A stretch of DNA of 63,176 bases from Actinomycetota bacterium (lineage in GTDB: Bacteria > Actinomycetota > Geothermincolia > Geothermincolales > RBG-13-55-18): positions 54,150-117,325 of the forward strand of contig JBFLWJ010000009.1 of assembly GCA_040757835.1 (NCBI GenBank). The letters run 5' to 3'. Below, in pieces: positions 51,028 through 60,090 of this stretch. Both the position numbers and the translations under genes were made by a program. The notes beneath the pieces were generated by a model. It was not told where the DNA came from, did not search any database, and saw only the letters and a list, made by a program, of their open reading frames with translations. Each line of letters opens with the position of its first letter. The first letter of the stretch is position 1.

Positions 51028-52236
51028 ATGGCGACTGCGGACGCATACACCGATTATATGTACGGGCTGGTGGACCGCGCGGTAGCCGAGATCGGGCCGC
51101 GTGAATCGTGCGGCGAGGAAGAGAAGCGCCTCGGGCGCATGTACGCCCAGGAGATCGCGCCGGTATGCGAGCGGGTAGAGGTGGAGGAGTTCAACTGTCA
51201 CCCCAAGGCTTTCCTGGGCTCTTTTCCCTTCCTGGTGCTCCTCTACCTCGGCGGCGTGGTCCTCTATTTCGTCTACCCCCCCGTCTCTGTCATCCTCGCC
51301 GCCATCGGAATCGCCATCCTCTATTACGAGGTAGTGCGCTACCGCGAGTTCATAGACTTCGCTTTTCCCAGGCGCAGCGGCGAGAACGTGGCCGGTTTCG
51401 TTCCGCCGAGGGGCGAGGCGAAGAGGAGGCTCATCGTCTCCGCCCACCTGGACTCCGCATACGAGTTCAAGGTGTGGTACTGGCTGAAGGGGCTGTCCGT
51501 GCCCGCCATGGCCGTGGCCTTCCTCGCGCCCCTTCTGGTCCTCGGCGCCAGCCTGGCACGGACCATAACAGACTCGAGCGGAGCACCCGACAGCATCGTA
51601 TATTGGGTCCTGGGTATCATCCTCATAGCCCTCTCCCCCATAGTGGCGGTCTTCTTCTTCTTCCACACCCGGGATGTGGTCCCGGGCGCCATGGACGACA
51701 TGTCCGGCATCGCCGTACTGGCGGGACTCTCCAAATACCTGGGCGAAGCCAGGGAGAGCGGCGGCTTCTATCCCGAGAACACCGAGGTGGTCCTGCTGGC
51801 GCTCTCCTCCGAGGAAGCAGGCTTGCGAGGCGCCAAACGCTACGCCGCGAGGCACAAGAGCGAATACACCGACTTTCCCACCTATGCCATCTTCCTGGAC
51901 AACATCGCGGACGAGGACTTCCTCACCGCCTTCAAGCGCGAGATCTGGTGCGGCGCGAAGATGGACCCTTACCTGGTCGATATGGCCCGGGAAGCGGCGG
52001 CGGCGAACGGCCGCGAACTCATCACCACCGTGATGGCGGTAGGAGCCACCGACGGCAGCGCCTTCGCCCGCGAAGGCATCCCCTCCGTCTCTATCTGCTG
52101 CTACGATTCCAGCCGCCTCATGCCCAATTACCATACCCGCCACGACGTCATCGAGAACGTGCGGCCCGAGTCCCTTGCGGTCGCCCTGCAACTGGTCATC
52201 GACATGCTCCACCGCATCGACCAGGGTCTTGATTAA
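51028..52236 (+). CDS. Membrane-embedded M28 metallopeptidase
   Basis: A 402-residue M28 (aminopeptidase-like) protein. Zinc ligands appear in SAHLDS (His140), GAMDDMSG (Asp223), SSEEAGLRGA (Glu pair), the Asp of FLDNIAD, and YHTRHD near the end. Hydrophobic helices occur before the domain (FPFLVLLYLGGVVLYFV, VILAAIGIAILYY) and, unusually, inside it between His140 and Asp223 (AMAVAFLAPLLVLGASLA, WVLGIILIALSPIVAVFFFF). GGAGGGGACC precedes ATG 51028. No partner gene is evident; the next gene is 94 nt downstream. Confidence 0.88.
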   Translation: MATADAYTDYMYGLVDRAVAEIGPRESCGEEEKRLGRMYAQEIAPVCERVEVEEFNCHPKAFLGSFPFLVLLYLGGVVLYFVYPPVSVILAAIGIAILYYEVVRYREFIDFAFPRRSGENVAGFVPPRGEAKRRLIVSAHLDSAYEFKVWYWLKGLSVPAMAVAFLAPLLVLGASLARTITDSSGAPDSIVYWVLGIILIALSPIVAVFFFFHTRDVVPGAMDDMSGIAVLAGLSKYLGEARESGGFYPENTEVVLLALSSEEAGLRGAKRYAARHKSEYTDFPTYAIFLDNIADEDFLTAFKREIWCGAKMDPYLVDMAREAAAANGRELITTVMAVGATDGSAFAREGIPSVSICCYDSSRLMPNYHTRHDVIENVRPESLAVALQLVIDMLHRIDQGLD

Positions 52237-52330
52237 GACACCTTCCCGTTTGCTCCGATAACCATATATAGGCCGATTTTATATCGTGATGGCCGCAAGG
52301 CTAGCATCACCGGGACGAGAAGGAGAGGAC

Positions 52331-53419
52331 ATGGGCGGGGAACTTAAAGTAACACCGGAGTTCAGGAAGAAGGCCGCCGAGGACAACGCCGCCTCCCTGG
52401 CGCGCATGGGCCTGAAGCCGGACACGGTGGAGGTGTGGGAGGACGGCTACCGCACGGCCGAGGAAAAGGACGCCTTCGAATGGTGGTATTTCGATGCCCA
52501 GTTTGACAACGGCTCGACCGCGGTGGTCACCTTCTCCACCAAGCCACACACCAAACCCAAGGGCCCTCTCGCACCGATAGTCTTGATCATGTACCGGTCT
52601 CCGCAAGGTGAGAGCGTGAGATACAGCCCCGGGTACGCGCCGGAGGAGCTTGCGGCGTCCAGTGAGGGTTGCGACGTGCGCATCGGGCCCAGTTGGGTCA
52701 AGGGCGACCTCGCCTCCTACGAACTGCACGCGGAGGCTGAGGACATGGCGGTGGACCTGGCCCTGAAGCGCCAGGGACCATCATGGCGCCCCGGGGCCGC
52801 GGTGAGCTATTTCAACTCCGCGAAGACCAAGTACCTCGCCTGGGTGGTACCGGTGCCCTACGGCACCGTCGAGGGCACCATAACCCGCGGCGGCGCCACC
52901 ACGGCGGTCAAGGGATCTGTCTACCACGACCACAACTGGGGCAACGCGGTGATGGGCAACATGCTGGACCACTGGTTCTGGGGCCGGGCCCATGTCGGTG
53001 ATTTCAGCATCATCTTCTCCCAACTGGTGACCATCAAGGTCTTCGGCCTCGGCGGCATCAAGCTCCCCGTCTTCTTCCTCTCCAAGGGAGACCGGATCCT
53101 CACCGACGACGGCCTGCCCCTCAGGCTGGAGACGGCAGACGAGGTGGATGGACCGATGGGACAGACTTACCCCAGGAAACTCGACTTCACCTGGGAGGCC
53201 GAGGAGGGCAGGGTCGAGATGGCCATCCGCGATCCCAAGCTCATCGAGGTCCTGGACATGACGGAGGACTTGTCCCACTGGCGGAGATCCCTCGCCCACA
53301 TCTTCGGAAATCCGCTGTATTACGACTTCGATGCCGAGCTTGAGCTGAGCGTGGACCTCGCGGGCGTGAAGGAGAAGACGAGCGGCAGGGTCATCTTCGA
53401 GAAGATGATGTTCCACTGA
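52331..53419 (+). CDS. CrtC/AttH-like lipocalin-fold protein
   Basis: A 362-residue protein of the hydroxyneurosporene-hydratase/AttH group: opening EWWYFDAQFDNGSTAVVTF, middle YFNSAKTKYLAW, PVPYGTVEGTI, and the signature GSVYHDHNWGN followed by DHWFWGRAHVGDFS. CrtC members hydrate carotenoid double bonds; many distant members are unassigned lipid proteins. AGAAGGAGAGG precedes ATG 52331. Its last 29 bases overlap the tail of the convergent geranylgeranyl-reductase-like gene. Confidence 0.8.
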   Translation: MGGELKVTPEFRKKAAEDNAASLARMGLKPDTVEVWEDGYRTAEEKDAFEWWYFDAQFDNGSTAVVTFSTKPHTKPKGPLAPIVLIMYRSPQGESVRYSPGYAPEELAASSEGCDVRIGPSWVKGDLASYELHAEAEDMAVDLALKRQGPSWRPGAAVSYFNSAKTKYLAWVVPVPYGTVEGTITRGGATTAVKGSVYHDHNWGNAVMGNMLDHWFWGRAHVGDFSIIFSQLVTIKVFGLGGIKLPVFFLSKGDRILTDDGLPLRLETADEVDGPMGQTYPRKLDFTWEAEEGRVEMAIRDPKLIEVLDMTEDLSHWRRSLAHIFGNPLYYDFDAELELSVDLAGVKEKTSGRVIFEKMMFH

Positions 53420-54662
53420 CCTCCCGCATCCACCGGGGCAGCACCGCGGCGATATCGCGCATCGCCACCCCCCAGTACTTAGGGGAATAGAGTATCTCGC
53501 TCCTCTCCTTCCCAGAGAAGGCGCGGGTATAGAAGTCCACCACGTTCCACCTGCCCGCCGGTTTCTCCCGGGTGGCCATGGTGAGGAAGAAGTTGGGCTG
53601 TATGCCGTTGTTCTGCAGGCAGTATGCCTTGCCGACCACGTAAAGGGGGAAGAACCCCGCCGTCCTTATCCTGCGGTTGTAGCCCTTAAACGAGAACTCC
53701 CCCCGCTCAAGGCCCGAGGTGATCTCCCGCGCGGCCGCATCCGCCGAATCGGCGCAGAAGCTCAAGCCCTCGCCGGTGAACGGATCGGTGCCTATCTGCT
53801 CGCCCACGAAGATCACCCTCTCCCGCGCTCCCGCCTGGAAGGGGGAGAACTCGCGCTCCGGGTAGGGCTTGAAGTGGATCTGCGACGGCGCCATCCTCTC
53901 TATTTCCGGGTAGTTGCCGAGGGAGGCCAGGAAGGCTTCCCTCATCCTGGCGTATATCCCCTTGCTGAATGACCCCCCGGATATGCCCGCGTTTACCACC
54001 GGCTCGCCGTCCCTCCCCAGCGAGGGGAAGAACCACGCGTAGCCGGGGATGCCGCGCTTCGTGACGCTGAAGTCCATGAGCATGTTGTCCTGGAGGATTT
54101 CGCATGCGGGGTCGCGGGGAAATTCCGTCTGCAGCAGCAGGGTCTTGCGCCCCCGGTGGGGCGAGCCGAACCAGATGCGGCTCCGGCCGTTGACCCCATC
54201 GGCCCCCACCAGTATCTCGGCACGATAGGTATTTCCCGCCTTGTCCAGCACCACCACGCGGTTACGCTCGCGATAAGCCCCCACCACCGGCGTGAGGGTG
54301 CGCACTTCGACGCCGCGTTCCGCCGCTGTGGAGAGCAGCAGGTCGTCGAAGGAGCTGCGCCTGGTGATGAAGCATCTGTCGTTCCCGAACGAGGGGCTGC
54401 CTATCTCCTTCTCGAAGTGGACCGAGAACCTCTCAACCGGCACCTTGGGCAATCCATCAATGGGGATCTCCAGCTTATACAGGGCGTCGGTGACCCTGCC
54501 GCTGATCCCCCCGCCGCATACCTTTTCACGCGGGAAAGCCTTTGCCTCAAGGATAAGGATATCCCCCGCAAGCTCGGGCCTCAGGCGCACGAGGGAGAGG
54601 GCGGTCATGGAACCCGCCGGTCCTCCCCCGATCACTATTACCTTGTATCTTCTTGCGTCCAT
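53391..54662 (-). CDS. Geranylgeranyl-reductase-family FAD protein
   Basis: A 423-residue flavoprotein of the GGR family, which saturates isoprenoid chains: KVIVIGGGPAGSMTALSLV, FPREKVCGGGIS, RRSSFDDLLLSTA, LVGADGVNGRSRIWF and the second FAD motif GEQIGTDPFTGEGLSF. The C-terminus VGKAYCLQNNGIQPNFF is in line with the family. ATG 54662 is chosen because a longer frame to 54737 crosses the promoter at 54729-54756. An isoprenoid lipid or quinone side chain is the likely substrate. Confidence 0.88.
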   Translation of the reverse strand: MDARRYKVIVIGGGPAGSMTALSLVRLRPELAGDILILEAKAFPREKVCGGGISGRVTDALYKLEIPIDGLPKVPVERFSVHFEKEIGSPSFGNDRCFITRRSSFDDLLLSTAAERGVEVRTLTPVVGAYRERNRVVVLDKAGNTYRAEILVGADGVNGRSRIWFGSPHRGRKTLLLQTEFPRDPACEILQDNMLMDFSVTKRGIPGYAWFFPSLGRDGEPVVNAGISGGSFSKGIYARMREAFLASLGNYPEIERMAPSQIHFKPYPEREFSPFQAGARERVIFVGEQIGTDPFTGEGLSFCADSADAAAREITSGLERGEFSFKGYNRRIRTAGFFPLYVVGKAYCLQNNGIQPNFFLTMATREKPAGRWNVVDFYTRAFSGKERSEILYSPKYWGVAMRDIAAVLPRWMREVSGTSSSRR

Positions 54663-54728
54663 CCGTATGATCTCGTCTCCCCGGATTTGCCGCTGTTCCA
54701 GGCTCCGATCACCATTACACTCACCCTT

Positions 54729-54756
54729 ACTATACAAATTTCGGCTAATTGGTCAA
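54729..54756 (-). promoter_or_regulatory. Consensus promoter of the GGR-like gene
   Basis: On the minus strand TTGACC (54756-54751), a 16-nt spacer, and TATAGT (54734-54729). It is one of the best sigma-70-type promoters in the window, 67 nt before ATG 54662. Confidence 0.7.
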
Positions 54757-54820
54757 CAAACCGTAGCGATGGATGTCAGCCCGGAGAGGATTTCACCACG
54801 CTGGCAGGAACCCGGCCGCA

Positions 54821-56236
54821 CTAACCTCGGGTACGGCACTTCCTGCCATTGAGCAGCAGTTGCTGCAGTATGCGGTCCAGTATCTTCGAGCGGGGGTAGG
54901 GCGGCCGCAGCACCATATCCAGGGGCAGTCTCTGATCGAACACGCCCTTGCAATGGGAAAAAGTATCAAAGCTCGCCTTGCCGTGATAGGCACCCATGCC
55001 GCTGTTGCCCACCCCACCGAAGGGCAGGGTCTGGGTTGACTCCTGCAACATGGTGGTGTTGATGCAGACCCCGCCAGCCGAGGTATCCCGCAACACCCTT
55101 CGCTGCTTCCTCTTATCATTTGAGAAGAAGTAAAGGGCCAGGGGCTTCGGGCGCGAGTTTACCAGTCCGATAGCCTCGTCTAGCTCATGATAGGAGATGA
55201 CCGGGAGGATGGGTCCGAAGATCTCCTCGCACATCACCGGAGCCTCCCACCCCGGTTCGTCGATGATGGTCGGGGCGATATACAGCCCGCCGGCGTCGAT
55301 CTCTCCCCCCGATATTATCGTACCTTCCCCCAGCAGTTGCGTCAGGCGTTCGAAGTGACGATCGTTTATTATGCGGGAATAGTGGCGGCTGTACCGGGGG
55401 TCTTGTCCGTAAAAGGAGCGGACGGCCTTGATCAATTCCTCCAGGAGCCGCGGTTTCATCTCGTGGTGTACCAGAACGTAGTCGGGTGCGATGCAGGTCT
55501 GGCCCGCATTCAGCCACTTCCCGAAGGCGATGCGCTGCGCCGCATACCTGAGGCGTGGGTACTCATCCACTATGCACGGTGATTTGCCGCCCAGTTCCAG
55601 GGTGACCGGGGTGAGGTTCTCGGCCGCCGCCTTCATGACCTCTTTGCCCACACCGGTGCTTCCGGTGAAGAAGATATAGTCGAATTCCTGCTCCAGCAGC
55701 GGCCCGTTGACCTCCATGCCTCCCTCTATTACCGCGATGTGATGCGGGTCGAAGGTATCTCGGATCAGCTCCGCGATGACCCGTGAGGAATGGGGGGAGA
55801 CCTCCGATGGTTTGAGCACGGTGCAGTTACCGGCGGCCACCGCTCCGATGAGCGGGGCAAAGAGCAGCATAAAAGGGTAGTTCCAGGGGGAGATGATCAA
55901 GGTCACGCCGTACGGTTCGGGATGGATGCGGCATTCCGCCCACAGGAAGATGAGCGGGCCCGGCACCCTTGAGGGAGAGGTCCAGCAATCCAGCTTCTTG
56001 AGGGCATAATCGACCTCAGCCAGCAGGAAAGCGATCTCGCTCACGAACATCTCGAAGGGAGGCTTACGCAGGTCCTCCATGGCGGCCCGCGTGATCCTGC
56101 CCTTGTTCTGCCGGATCATGGAACGCAGCTTCTCGAGCTGCTCGCGGCGGAAAGAGACCTCCCTGGTAATCCCGGTGCTGAAATACCGGCGCTGTTCCCC
56201 CACCAGCTCTATTATCTCTTCGCGTGAGGATGCCAT
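54821..56236 (-). CDS. Class-3-type aldehyde dehydrogenase
   Basis: A 471-residue NAD(P)-dependent aldehyde dehydrogenase of the fatty-aldehyde/class 3 type: YGVTLIISPWNYPFMLLFAP, TVLKPSEVSPHSS, FFTGSTGVGKEVMKAA, catalytic Glu in VTLELGGKSPCIV and Cys in NAGQTCIAPDYVLVH, EEIFGPILPVI, and LPFGGVGNSGMGAYHGK. The C-terminus RPPYPRSKILDRILQQLLLNG is long and amphipathic, as in membrane-associated relatives. It lies 84 nt upstream of the GGR-like promoter on the same strand, which may link them. Confidence 0.93.
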   Translation of the reverse strand: MASSREEIIELVGEQRRYFSTGITREVSFRREQLEKLRSMIRQNKGRITRAAMEDLRKPPFEMFVSEIAFLLAEVDYALKKLDCWTSPSRVPGPLIFLWAECRIHPEPYGVTLIISPWNYPFMLLFAPLIGAVAAGNCTVLKPSEVSPHSSRVIAELIRDTFDPHHIAVIEGGMEVNGPLLEQEFDYIFFTGSTGVGKEVMKAAAENLTPVTLELGGKSPCIVDEYPRLRYAAQRIAFGKWLNAGQTCIAPDYVLVHHEMKPRLLEELIKAVRSFYGQDPRYSRHYSRIINDRHFERLTQLLGEGTIISGGEIDAGGLYIAPTIIDEPGWEAPVMCEEIFGPILPVISYHELDEAIGLVNSRPKPLALYFFSNDKRKQRRVLRDTSAGGVCINTTMLQESTQTLPFGGVGNSGMGAYHGKASFDTFSHCKGVFDQRLPLDMVLRPPYPRSKILDRILQQLLLNGRKCRTRG

Positions 56237-56438
56237 CTTCCCCCCCTCTGCTGTCCACATCTATTATGGGTAGGGCACGGCGCCTTTAAACCGCCGCTCT
56301 TAAAAAGGGTGCACCCAGAGTTGAGCAAGCACGCTTAACAGCCGGCGGCGTTGTGCCGAATATTAAATAGGCCTGCCGCCGGCTTCCAGCTGGCCTGGCG
56401 ATGTCAGTTGTGGGGCTTCTCGGTAAAAGGAGAGTCGT

Positions 56439-57524
56439 TTGCGCACACTCAAGTGCCCGAAATGCGGTTTCCCCTTCATGTTCTCCAGGATAATCAGGTG
56501 GAACTCCAACGGCACCATATGCGAACGCATGATGCCGGACCTGCGTGCCGTCCTGCTGGAGGCCGAACTCTTCAACGACCTCTTCGCGCGCATCGAGGAG
56601 AAGATGGGCATATCCCTCTCCCACCTCATCTTCGAAGCCCAGAGGAACGCGGCCAAGGAGGTCATAGACGGCGTCCTCAACAAGTTCCCTTTCTCGCTGG
56701 GCCGGGTGGGCTACAACAAGAAGCTGGTCGTGCGCGTCTTCTGCACCATCGCCCTGGTGACCGGGCAGTCCTATGCCAAGGCCATCCGCTACCGCCCGGG
56801 TCACGAAGGCGAGGCGCTCATCCGAAACCCCTATAACCGCGAGCTGATGGCGGCGATCATCCTCGGCGCCTTCGAGAGCCTGGAGCAGAAGCCGTTCGAA
56901 CACACCTGGATGGAGATCGACGGAAACGACGTCATCGCCATCACCGTCTCCGAAAAGAAGCCGGAGGTATCTGAGCGCCTGGCGGTGCATATGCCGCCCT
57001 TAAAGCCGGGCAACCGCTCCTACCCGCGCTGCCGCGTGTGCGGGGTGCCCCGCGAGCTCTCCTACCTGGAATGGAGGGAGAGCGACGGCATCATCGTGGA
57101 CACCAGGCGCGACGTGCGCATGGCTTTTCTCGACGGCTATACGCCGACGACCGTCTTCCGCGAGCTGGAGAAGGAGTTGGGTGAAGAGATCTACCCGGTT
57201 ATTCTGAAAGCACAGAAGGAGACCACCCACCGGCACCTGGACGAGCTGAAGCTGATCACGCGCGAGGACAGGTCCTCGCCCGAAGGCAGTAGGGGCATCT
57301 ACCGCAGGGTGCTGGCTCCTCTCCCGCTGTGGGGGCAGGGAAACCCCGTGCGCCTGGAACAGGACGCCGGCTTCCTGCAGGTGACGGTCGAGAACCCTTA
57401 CAACGAACACCTGCTGGCCGGACACATGGCAGCAATTTTCGAGGCGGTGGAGGGGGTGGAGTCGGAGATCGCATGGGAGAGACCGGACGACTATACTATA
57501 GTCTTCAGTGTAACGGCGAAGTGA
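56439..57524 (+). CDS. Zinc-ribbon protein with duplicated alpha/beta domain, unknown function
   Basis: A 361-residue protein starting at TTG 56439 with AAGGAGAG upstream. It opens with a zinc-ribbon knuckle LKCPKCGFPF; a second pair sits at RCRVCGVPREL around residue 200. Two similar halves follow: NPYNRELMAAIILGAFESLE against NPYNEHLLAGHMAAIFEAVE, and DLFARIEEKMG against VFRELEKELGE, indicating an internal duplication. The shape recalls V4R-like sensor domains, but that is a guess. It is alone between the ALDH and the convergent lipoprotein gene. Confidence 0.7.
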   Translation: MRTLKCPKCGFPFMFSRIIRWNSNGTICERMMPDLRAVLLEAELFNDLFARIEEKMGISLSHLIFEAQRNAAKEVIDGVLNKFPFSLGRVGYNKKLVVRVFCTIALVTGQSYAKAIRYRPGHEGEALIRNPYNRELMAAIILGAFESLEQKPFEHTWMEIDGNDVIAITVSEKKPEVSERLAVHMPPLKPGNRSYPRCRVCGVPRELSYLEWRESDGIIVDTRRDVRMAFLDGYTPTTVFRELEKELGEEIYPVILKAQKETTHRHLDELKLITREDRSSPEGSRGIYRRVLAPLPLWGQGNPVRLEQDAGFLQVTVENPYNEHLLAGHMAAIFEAVEGVESEIAWERPDDYTIVFSVTAK

Positions 57525-57551
57525 GTTCCCGGGATCCAGCGGACACCGTTC

Positions 57552-58526
57552 TCACTGCGCTGACAATGTGAACCTCGTGAAGAAATCCCAGATCACTTCC
57601 CCCGCATCGATGTCCCGGCAGGTCAAGCCGATGGTCCTCTCGCGCATGTACTGCCAGCCTCCCGGCCAGGTATGGCCTCCGCCCTCCACGGCCAGCAGCA
57701 CCACTTCCGTGCCGTCCCGCCCCCCACCGTAAATCTCTCTCCTCACCATCGTGCCGTCGCCGGGAGCCGCGTCGGGCAGGTATTCCGAGTCCGGGCTGCC
57801 GGTGCAGCCGTCCACCCCCACCCAGAAAGACACGGTGGCGGCGGCCGAGATGGCATAACCGCGGCTGGCCAGGTCTCCTCCTATCTCCCCTCCTTCCCAG
57901 GGCACGAGCGGATCGTCCGTTCCCACGACGAGCATCACCGGGACGGGTCGGGACGGCGAGCACCGTCGTGACAGGTCCTCTCCCATCAAAGCAGCCACTG
58001 GGGCGATCGCGGCTATCTTGTCCGACAGCTCACAGGCGAGGCGGTAGGAGAACATGCCCCCGTTGGAGATGCCGGTGGAATAGACCCTGGTCGTGTCGAT
58101 GCCGTACGTGTCCACCAGTTCATCGATGAGCGCGGAGATGAAGCCCACGTCGTCCACCCCCGGGTTGACCTCCGGCCGGCCGTCGTTCCAGTTCTTATCG
58201 ATACCGTCAGGGTATGCGGCGATGAAGCCGTGCTCGTCCGCGATGTCGCTGAAGTGGGTGAGCCTGACCATGCCCTCACCGTCGCCACCTCCCCCATGAA
58301 AAACGAAAAGCAGCGGGAGAGCATCCTCTCCATCGTATGCGGGAGGAAGATGGAGGAGATAGGTGCGCTCCTGTCCTGCATAACGCAGCGAACCCGCGAT
58401 ATCCTGTGCATCGCCCGGGACCTGAGCCACCTCTTCCCCGTCCCGTACGCCGGCACAGGCGGCGGCGCCCACGGTGACCGCGGCGAACAGCAGGACCAGG
58501 CCTAGGGCAGATGTCTTTCTCGTCAT
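57552..58526 (-). CDS. PHB-depolymerase/feruloyl-esterase-like lipoprotein
   Basis: A 324-residue exported esterase. The signal peptide ends GAAACAG with Cys24 as probable lipidation site. The hydrolase has the oxyanion region LPLLFVFHGGGGDGEGM, DGIDKNWNDG, nucleophile Ser in YSTGISNGGMFSYRLAC, VPVMLVVGTDDPLVPWEGG and catalytic His in EGGGHTWPGG. The group cleaves polyhydroxybutyrate or feruloyl/acetyl esters. AAGGGAGGAG precedes ATG 58526. An AT-rich island with TATAAT on the minus strand (58597-58592) is the likely promoter. Confidence 0.9.
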   Translation of the reverse strand: MTRKTSALGLVLLFAAVTVGAAACAGVRDGEEVAQVPGDAQDIAGSLRYAGQERTYLLHLPPAYDGEDALPLLFVFHGGGGDGEGMVRLTHFSDIADEHGFIAAYPDGIDKNWNDGRPEVNPGVDDVGFISALIDELVDTYGIDTTRVYSTGISNGGMFSYRLACELSDKIAAIAPVAALMGEDLSRRCSPSRPVPVMLVVGTDDPLVPWEGGEIGGDLASRGYAISAAATVSFWVGVDGCTGSPDSEYLPDAAPGDGTMVRREIYGGGRDGTEVVLLAVEGGGHTWPGGWQYMRERTIGLTCRDIDAGEVIWDFFTRFTLSAQ

Positions 58527-58665
58527 GACGCTCCTCCCTTTGCCGTTCCTGAAAAATGGTTTGCGCCGGCCGAGGCCCGCCCCCATCGTTTATTATATAT
58601 TCATATTCTACGGTGAAATGCCGTGAGCCTTGTGACGGCAAACGATTAGAGATCGGGTGGTGAAC

Positions 58666-59343
58666 ATGGATGGAGAATTCATGAACCTGGTCACACCCTA
58701 TACGCGGCTGAATCCGCGGAGCTGTGCCCTGCTGGTCATCGACGTGCAGAACGACTGGGGAGACCCGCGGGGCACGTCTCCAATGCCGGGCCTGGACGAG
58801 GTGATGCCACAGGTGGTAGAAGCCCTGAAGGCCTTTCGTCGTGCCGGGCTCCCCATCGTTCATGTCGTCCGGCTGTACAGAGAGGACGGCAGCAACGTGG
58901 ACCCCTGCCGCCGCTGGCAGGTCGAACAGGGAGAGCTGCGTGTGGGGTTTCCATATACCTGGGGGTCGCAACTGGTGGACTCGACCAACCCCAGCGGGGC
59001 CGAGCTGGACGCCGGTGCGCTGCTTGCGGGCGAGATCCAGGAGTTGGCGCCGCTGGAGTACGTGATATACAAGCCACGCTTCAGCGCCTTCCACGCCACG
59101 CCCCTGGAAGACCTGCTGGCATCGAAGGGCGTGGACAGCGTGGTCATCGTGGGGCTCACGTTTCCCAACTGCGTGCTGGCGACACAGCTTGGCGCCACCG
59201 ACCGCGATTACCGGGTGGGGCTGGTGCCCGGCGCGTGTACGCAGGTGAACGACGACGGTTTGCGGGGCATGCAGAACAAGGGCGTGCAGCTTCTTACCCT
59301 GGATGGGTTGCGGAAGCTTCTGCTGGGGGACCAGGACGACTGA
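58666..59343 (+). CDS. Isochorismatase-like cysteine hydrolase
   Basis: A 225-residue protein with the cysteine hydrolase triad: Asp in ALLVIDVQNDWGDP, Lys in YVIYKPRFSAFHATPLEDLL, and Cys in IVGLTFPNCVLATQLGATDRDY. The family includes isochorismatase, nicotinamidase and N-carbamoyl hydrolases; the substrate is open. Starts at GTG 58657, ATG 58666 and ATG 58681 are all possible. The GAP-family membrane gene follows 27 nt later. Confidence 0.88.
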   Translation: MDGEFMNLVTPYTRLNPRSCALLVIDVQNDWGDPRGTSPMPGLDEVMPQVVEALKAFRRAGLPIVHVVRLYREDGSNVDPCRRWQVEQGELRVGFPYTWGSQLVDSTNPSGAELDAGALLAGEIQELAPLEYVIYKPRFSAFHATPLEDLLASKGVDSVVIVGLTFPNCVLATQLGATDRDYRVGLVPGACTQVNDDGLRGMQNKGVQLLTLDGLRKLLLGDQDD

Positions 59344-59370
59344 GCGATAGCGGGAAAAGGAGCAGCGCGT

Positions 59371-60015
59371 TTGAGCGAGATCTTGCCGCGCTTGATACTC
59401 ATAGGCCTGGCTGCGTCAGTGAGCCCCGTGGCGGTGATGATCCTGATCACCGTGCTCTCCAGGCAGAACGCCAAGCGCAATTCCCTGCTGTGGCTCCTGG
59501 GCTTCACCCTTACCCTCCTGGCCCTGGGGTTTGCCGGGGTCTACATAATGCGGGCGGGAGGAAGCGGCGGCACCAGCGACATCGACGGCTACATCGATAT
59601 CGTTATCGGGGCCCTGTGTCTTATCGCCATTCCCCTTAACCTGCTGCGCCGGGACAGGGACGGCGTGCCCGAGGTCGACAAGGAACTGGGCGTCATGGGG
59701 GCACTGACCCTGGGGTGCGTCTCGATGGTCGTAAACACCTCCACGTTTATCATCTTCATCTCGGGGCTGCACGAGATAAGCAGTTCGCATCTATCGACCC
59801 TCGAGGATGTGGCATCTCTGGCGATACTGACCTTCTTCACCCTGACGACGGTCCTCATACCCATCGCGATATACTTCTTCTTCCCGTCGAGGTCCGAGAA
59901 GGCCCTGGCCGCGTTCCAGGGTTGGCTGACCAGGCACAAGAAGATGATCGGGGCGGTGGTCCTGCTGGTCTTCGGTGTATATCTCCTTATCAAGGGCCTA
60001 AAAGTAGTCCTCTAG
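59371..60015 (+). CDS. GAP/Sap-family membrane protein
   Basis: A 214-residue six-helix membrane protein resembling the GAP (Sap, sulfolipid-1-addressing) family: ILIGLAASVSPVAVMILITVLS at the start, LLGFTLTLLALGFAGVYI, VMGALTLGCVSMVVNTSTF and TLTTVLIPIAIYFFFPS. In mycobacteria, members help place glycolipids at the surface. TTG 59371 is preceded by AAAAGGAGC. It is in operon with the cysteine hydrolase. Confidence 0.75.
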   Translation: MSEILPRLILIGLAASVSPVAVMILITVLSRQNAKRNSLLWLLGFTLTLLALGFAGVYIMRAGGSGGTSDIDGYIDIVIGALCLIAIPLNLLRRDRDGVPEVDKELGVMGALTLGCVSMVVNTSTFIIFISGLHEISSSHLSTLEDVASLAILTFFTLTTVLIPIAIYFFFPSRSEKALAAFQGWLTRHKKMIGAVVLLVFGVYLLIKGLKVVL

Positions 60016-60090
60016 GAGCCCGCGGGCCGGGACATGCAGCAGCTTCCGGAGATCGTGATGTTATGTGATCTCTCCGCAGTCGGGGCAGAC

